Positions 58,441 through 64,000 of a stretch of 64,000 nucleotides of DNA are shown here, in pieces. The notes under the pieces were generated by a model. That model ran no database searches and was not told where the DNA came from. It worked only from the letters and a program-made list of their open reading frames with translations. A program made the position numbers and the translations under genes. Source of the stretch: Hsuehochloa calcarea (lineage: Eukaryota > Streptophyta > Magnoliopsida > Poales > Poaceae); contig CM070596.1 of NCBI GenBank assembly GCA_036346395.1, positions 2,666,001 to 2,730,000 on the forward strand, in the 5' to 3' direction. Position 1 is the stretch's first letter; each line of letters begins with the position of its first letter.

Positions 58441-60747
58441 CTAGTGAGATAGATGGCCGCCCTAGTGCTCCCCGTCATCCGGACACAGTCCGGATCGAAG
58501 AGGTGAGTTATTTTCAATTTGCATCCTGATTATTAATTTGGCCATACGTTGTGCTATCCTAACATTATTCAATCGTCCAACTTGTCTCGTAGAACATGAC
58601 TGACTTGAGACTAGCGCCGCCATGGGCAATCCGAGACAAGGAAGGGACCAATGGGCGTCAGATGATCGATTTCGTCCAACCAACCTTTTTTTCAATTCCA
58701 AAAATGAGCACATGTATCGTATGTGTATTTCTATTTGTTGATTCGTGCATGTTGGCGTTTCTAATGTACGTAACTAAACCCAGCGCGACATGTAATTCAC
58801 AATTAAATTATAAAGTCTTTCAAACTTATTTTTTTTCCCAAATATTTCAACTATTAAATATTACATTGTCTTTTCCCAAAGAAATCGGTTCCACGAACAA
58901 TACAATCGGGACAACAGTGTGCATGGTAACCCTAAAGCCAATTTTTTTTTTCATTTCACTCCGAAGGGGTCTGTTTCTGTTATTACGCCGCCGAACTCGC
59001 ATTCCAAATTGTGTCGTCGATCTCGTATTGTCTACTTCATATTTCGTTATCTTCTCCAGTTTCGTATCCCGAACTACTCGGACACTTTAATGTATTACCA
59101 AAAAAACTTTATGAAATACACTAAATCTTTAGACTTATTTCTCTACACATAAATTAACAAAATTACAAATATATCAAATGGCGACATGAATCTATTTTTG
59201 TAATTTTTTGACTATTTTTTTTTTGTAATTATCTTTCAAATTAATATTATTTAAAAAAAATCAAATCATTTATACTCCTAGTTAACTAAGAGTTATGGTA
59301 ACAATGCATTGTAAACATACGCAAGCACTTGCATTCCAGCCATAATACATGCACGTGAAATTGAGCAATTACATTTATATATACATATTAGTACATTGAA
59401 GGGTTTAGTAATGGTTTACCTATGACAATAATCTAACTTCCATTCTATACAAATTGCAAAACATTAAAAAAAAGGGTCTGTCTACACAGAATTCAACTAT
59501 TTTCTCTGTAAAAAACTGTTACATTCCAAAAGTTCATTTACAACTCCATCACACATAAATTACAATAAATTATTTATGATTTTTGTTCTTAGTCACTGTA
59601 ATTATTCTTGAAAGTCTTAATAACTCATATTTACATCGCATGATTCAAAATCTCACATGTACTTTGAGACGCTATGCAAAAATAAAGACAAAAATTAAAT
59701 TATATACCAACAAAATACGGCAATACGGTGAACCCGTTATATTCTTCTTATGTACTTTGAGAGGTTGAGCGAATACAAAGACAAAAAATAAAATTATATA
59801 CCAACAAAATACGACAATGCGGTGAACCCGTTATGTTTCAAAGAAAAAAATCATAACAAATTCGGACCCAATTCATTAGATGGGAAAAAAAATAAATCTC
59901 AAAGCATATCGAACGAATGAAAATTCAACTATTATGATTTTTTTTCTTATAGCACATCAACAACACGAATCTTATAGCACATCTAACGAACATAAAAGTA
60001 ACAGTTTTAGCTTTAAAAATATGTCAAAAGTTATATAACAATTCGCTTAAAAATGTATATAGAAAACTATTAATAGAAAATAGTGCCTTCCTGGCCTTTC
60101 CAACGCAAGAGTGGCATGTCGGGCCTTATCACACTACCGTTGGATAATGGTTGTACTAATGTACACAACACTAACTACCAAACAAAACTATGAAGTACAA
60201 ATAAAGCGTTGACCACGAATAATTTGCTTTTATTGTATATTAACCTGTTTTTAAGGTTCGATTAGGTGTGAGTACTTTATCTAAATAAATATCCGTTCGA
60301 GAATTGTCGGTCAACAAAATATATTAGTTAATTTAGAATCATACTGCTTATTTATATACAAAGGGAGATCTCTTCATTCTATATAAAAGAGGGACATGAG
60401 ATATAAAGTTACGACTACATCTTTATGTTTTTATTTGTTGTTTATTATTTATAAATTGAGAGTTTCGTTCGTCGACAATATTATACAACAATATCTATGT
60501 CCAGTGTCCAAGTCCACCGATACAACTTCACAAGACAAATGTACACAATGTTTCTGAAAAAAGAAAAGAAAAATCCACAAACAAAAGAAGAAGAAAAAAC
60601 CATGTTAAGGCAAAGCCGGAAGCTTCTGGGCCTCACGCGAGGCAACATACCGTCACCACGCAACACACCGAGCCTTCCTGAAAACTACCGGAGCGGTACG
60701 GCGCCGTTCCTTCCCCACGGCGCCCGACCCGCACCCCGCACCCAGCC
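58441..60747. other. AT-rich intergenic DNA upstream of BI-1
   Basis: No gene is supported. 59658-59740 and 59752-59836 are a tandem duplication (TGTACTTTGAGA..ATATACCAACAAAATACG..GTGAACCCGTTAT, 94-bp spacing). The last few hundred bases must hold the BI-1 promoter. Confidence 0.45.
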
Positions 60748-60755
60748 TATATAAA
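60748..60755 (+). promoter_or_regulatory. TATA box of the BI-1 gene
   Basis: TATATAAA (in CCTATATAAATACACC) lies 170 bp upstream of the BI-1 start codon. It is preceded by GC-rich promoter sequence and followed by a purine-rich leader, giving a transcription start near 60780. Confidence 0.75.
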
Positions 60756-60917
60756 TACACCGCTGGCCTCCGCATTCTTTCATCCAACGAAGCAAAGAAG
60801 AAGAAAATTTTGCGACCCATCGGTTCGAATCAAATCAAAGCAGCGGGGAAAAAAAAATCCACCCACACACTTTGCGTGCGAGGCGAGGCCGCTCCGATTT
60901 GATCCGGCTCACGCGAG

Positions 60918-63773
60918 ATGAACGCCTACTACTCGACCTCCTCGCCGGCGTCGGCGTACGGCGCGGCGGCGGGCGGCTGGGGCTACGACTCCCTCAAGAA
61001 CTTCCGCCAGATCTCCCCCGCCGTCCAGTCCCACCTCAAGCTCGTACTGCCCCAACCCCCCTTTCCTCGCTCTCTTCTCTCTGACTTGTTGTTTTTTGTG
61101 CGGTTTTGGTTCGTGGCGTGGTGGATATTGCTAGTTTCTAGGGCTTTGCGTGTGGAACGTGACAATGGATTTGGGTGTGCTTGTTTAATCTTACTTGAGG
61201 TTTTCGAATATTACGGTTCATAGGTTGCTTGTTTAATCTTACTTGAGGTTTTCGAATCTTACGGTTCATAGGTTTTTTGAGACAAAATTTGGTGTAATGC
61301 GGTTTGTGTTGGGATTGTTCGTTAGCGTTGATCTGTTGCTCTGTCCCAGGCTGGTTAATTTTGCGCCCCCTGGTTAGAGTTGTTCTGCTTAATTACTAGT
61401 CCAATTTAAATGGTCTCAGGAGAATCGCAGGGTTTGTGCTATGAAATGCGATTCATCTAATTGGCTATAGAGATTTATTGCTCCTAAAAAAAGCTATAGA
61501 TATTTATTCGTTGCTTTGGAGAATTAGCTTCAGAGACTAATCCCGTTGGTTCGGAGAATTAGCCTTAGAGATTATTCGTTGTTTTGGAGAATCTCCGTCC
61601 GGTGTGATACGTACTAATCCTCTGATCCTCTCTGTGTATTCAGATAATTCGACGAATGCCACCCGATTCGATGAGAGTTCGTAGATTCATTTAATCTAGC
61701 TAGTTGCTTGTGAATACGTTGTGTTAGTGTTCAGTTTGTGCAGCATATGCTCTGAATCACTGAATGATCATAGGCTCTTAATGTAACATGGCCAGGAACT
61801 GGATGCAGCCATCCATATCATCGTAGTTTACACAAGAATTTTGGTTTATGCATTGTTGCCATGCGTCCTTATCAGATTGGGTTTGATGGTTGCAACGACT
61901 TAATTCTGTTTTTTTTCCTGAACTAATATTTAACTCTTGACGGTGCCTTCAGGTTTACCTGACCCTATGCGTCGCGCTGGCCTCGTCGGCTCTGGGCGCT
62001 TACCTGCACGTCGCCTGGAACATCGGCGGGATGCTGACCATGCTCGGGTGCGTGGGGAGCATCGCCTGGCTGTTCTCGGTGCCCGTCTACGAGGAGGTTC
62101 GTCTCGCCTTCTTCCGCTGACCTTGATCGCTTGCCTTGCACGAGTAGAAATTTACAAGAAGTTTGGCTACCAAAAATGTCAATTACATGGAGCGCTGACT
62201 TTCTTCATGTGTTGCCCTGTGAACAGAGGAAGAGGTTTGGGCTGCTGATGGCTGCTGCCCTCCTGGAAGGGGCTTCGGTTGGACCTCTGATCAAGCTCAC
62301 TGTAGACTTTGACCCAAGGTAACAATGAACTCATTCGAGTAGTTGTTTTGGAAATGGCCTCTTGCTGGTCATTAATCAAATAGTTCGTGGTTGGATTATA
62401 ATTTACTCGGAGTAGTAAATAACAATTTAATAGGCAAACAAGTTGGTGATGACGGTCGACAGCATGTCTAAGGATTGAGTGTGACATACGGTAGTTCGTG
62501 GGAATTACCGCAGTTGGATATCTACGGACTAAGTGTCTTTATCAATCATTGTCTGGTTCTTCTTCGAAGCATTAAATGGATTATCTAGATCAGAGTAGCA
62601 AATTTCTGCCCCTGAATTGGATTATTTTCTCTTGTCATTCTTTTTCCCTTCAATAGCTTTGTAATAACTGAAGTTACTACTTGCTGATCATGGTAGTTTG
62701 GGTGCATGCATCCTGCATGATGTTATCAATAGTTAATTCATCTTGAATCTGTAGCTAATGTTTGTTTTAAGATGTACTGTCCTTTGTTATTCCTTGACAC
62801 ATGCTCCCCCCTTTGTCAAAAGATGATCAACATGCTATTTTGTATTGTAAGAAGCGGAGTTGCGTCTTAATTGATGGGGACTAGCCCTGGACGACAAGAT
62901 ACGCAGAGATGAAGCATTTAATAATTTTTCAGATGATGCTGTGAATCCTAACCATTTAGGAATTAGGATAGGCCGTTGCATATTTTTTAATCCTTACCAC
63001 TTTGCTCCTGGGATGCCTATACTGTTGTTAGTTCTAGTGGATGCTTTCGTATAATGACAGTGAAGTGAAGCACCTCTTTTATCTTTTCTATTTTGGGATG
63101 ATAAACTGCTGTTTGTGCATGTTGTTTTAGACTGCCAAAGTTTCCTTGATGCTCACCTTCACAGATGTTACTTTCTGTTGGCTGACATAACTTGCCTGCT
63201 GCTCTGTGTCATCAGCATTCTCGTGACTGCATTTGTTGGAACCGCCGTCGCGTTCGGGTGCTTCTCTTGCGCCGCCGCCATCGCCAAGCGCAGGGAGTAC
63301 CTCTACCTCGGCGGCTTGCTCTCTTCTGGCCTCTCGATCCTGCTCTGGCTGCAGTTCGCCGCGTCCATGTTTGGCCACTCCAAACACATGCCTGCAACTG
63401 TAGGCCTTGTCCAAACAAACATATCTAGTGCGGTATCTTTTTTGGCTGAACGATGATGCACATGTGATTTGCACTGCAGGTTTACTTTGGCCTGTTGGTC
63501 TTCCTGGGGTACATGGTGTATGACACGCAGGAGATCATCGAGAGGGCGCACCACGGCGACATGGACTACATCAAGCACGCACTCACCCTCTTCACAGACT
63601 TCGTGGCCGTCCTTGTCCGGATCCTCGTCATCATGGTGAGTATCGAGTCACCTTACGTACTGCTCGTCCTCCAGCCGCGTTTCCATTCCCTTTCGCTTGA
63701 CGTCTGTTTTATCTTGCAGCTCAAGAACGCATCTGGCAAGTCGGAGGACAAGAAGAGGAAGAAGAGGTCGTGA
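60918..63773 (+). CDS. BI-1: Bax inhibitor-1
   Basis: BI-1 is an ER multi-pass membrane protein (TMBIM family) that suppresses stress- and pathogen-induced cell death. Six coding exons: 60918-61043, 61953-62096, 62227-62318, 63216-63399, 63480-63635, 63720-63773; GT..AG, consistent phases, 251 aa. The protein starts MNAYYSTSSPASAYG, then WGYDSLKNFRQISPAVQSHL, and six to seven membrane helices including LTLCVALASSALGAYLHVAW, LTMLGCVGSIAWLFSVPVYE, AALLEGASVGPLIKLTVDF and GGLLSSGLSILLWLQFAASM. The conserved YDTQEIIERAHHGDMDYIKH and a basic tail (KSEDKKRKKRS, calmodulin-binding type) follow. Odd point: after FGHS at the end of exon 4 the sequence reads KHMPAT, where I remember TGSFMFE in rice and SGSFMFE in barley. 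The next exon resumes the normal VYFGLLVFLGYMVY. Either the exon-4 end has been replaced, or I have mis-chosen its donor. Confidence 0.93.
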
Positions 63774-64000
63774 ATGTTTCCTCTGCACACAGTAGACTAG
63801 TACGTTGGAAGCTGCCACTATAGCTGGGCGCTGTGGTGAACAAAAGTGCTTTTGAGTTTGTTAATTCGGTGTCAATCTGCTGGAGCTTTCCAAATATGCT
63901 ACATTTGGGATCTCCTGTGTTCCTGTAAAGGCTGCGTTGATCTAACCTGAAACTCTTCATTTGCCACGAAGATGATACGCACTGCACAGTTTCGTCGTCT
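63774..64000 (+). other. BI-1 3' UTR (to end of window)
   Basis: Non-coding sequence after the TGA. No clear polyadenylation signal was identified before the window ends. Confidence 0.5.

Noticed and set aside
1..64000. CRISPR arrays, bacterial operons, tRNA or rRNA genes
   Set aside because: None seen. Tandem repeats here lack CRISPR spacing, and the TGGTATCAGAGC sites are retrotransposon primer sites, not tRNA genes.

Overview
The window is a stretch of grass (Poaceae) nuclear genome. It has five ordinary plant genes with many GT..AG introns, GC-rich first exons, and a large load of transposable elements typical of cereals. From memory, the Bax inhibitor-1 and isopropylmalate isomerase proteins resemble rice and barley proteins most closely, so a rice-like or other BOP-clade grass is my guess. 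I could not run a search to confirm this.

Layout. 1-10.6 kb is nested retrotransposon debris: a minus-strand Copia 3' end (1-1430), a 4146-bp solo LTR with a perfect 5-bp target duplication (1770-5915), and a rearranged SIRE/Maximus-like Copia remnant with a repeat-rich LTR (6202 to about 10580). TIM21, a mitochondrial import subunit, follows at 10907-17382 with one apparent frameshift. Its last intron holds a non-autonomous hAT element. LPA2, a chloroplast photosystem II assembly protein, is at 18878-20521, with a long-TIR Mutator-like MITE just downstream. The minus-strand 13-exon gene for the large subunit of isopropylmalate isomerase (leucine and glucosinolate-type chain pathways) is at 23296-28498. 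A relative of the TIM21-intron hAT element lies beyond it at 29047-29749. 30-35 kb is mostly intergenic DNA, a Copia 3' end and a small MITE. A type-II AT-hook (AHL) gene spans 35183-43736 because its first intron carries a 4.9-kb decayed Copia element with 112-bp LTRs. 43.7-60.5 kb is transposon-rich: hAT remnants, a locally duplicated segment split by a CACTA element that itself contains a retrotransposon LTR, a broken plant-mobile-domain (PMD) gene with tandem repeats, and a zinc-finger-like ORF. Bax inhibitor-1 (60918-63773) closes the window, with a clear TATA box.

The five genes do not form a pathway. They are separate housekeeping loci: mitochondrial import, PSII assembly, leucine biosynthesis, chromatin/transcription and ER cell-death control. 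All can be read as exon chains with consistent splice phases. The only coding lesion I see in them is the single-base shift in TIM21 exon 4, plus an atypical exon-4 end in BI-1.

I found no clear new biological system. The most unusual items are: a 36-bp exact match between a TIM21 intron and the DNA just upstream of the isomerase gene, next to a short local duplication (it looks like templated repair filler); the stop-codon spectrum of the Copia element in the AHL intron (CAG to TAG and TGG to TAG/TGA, as expected from 5-methylcytosine decay); and the PMD, tandem-repeat and zinc-finger cluster at 53.4-58.5 kb.
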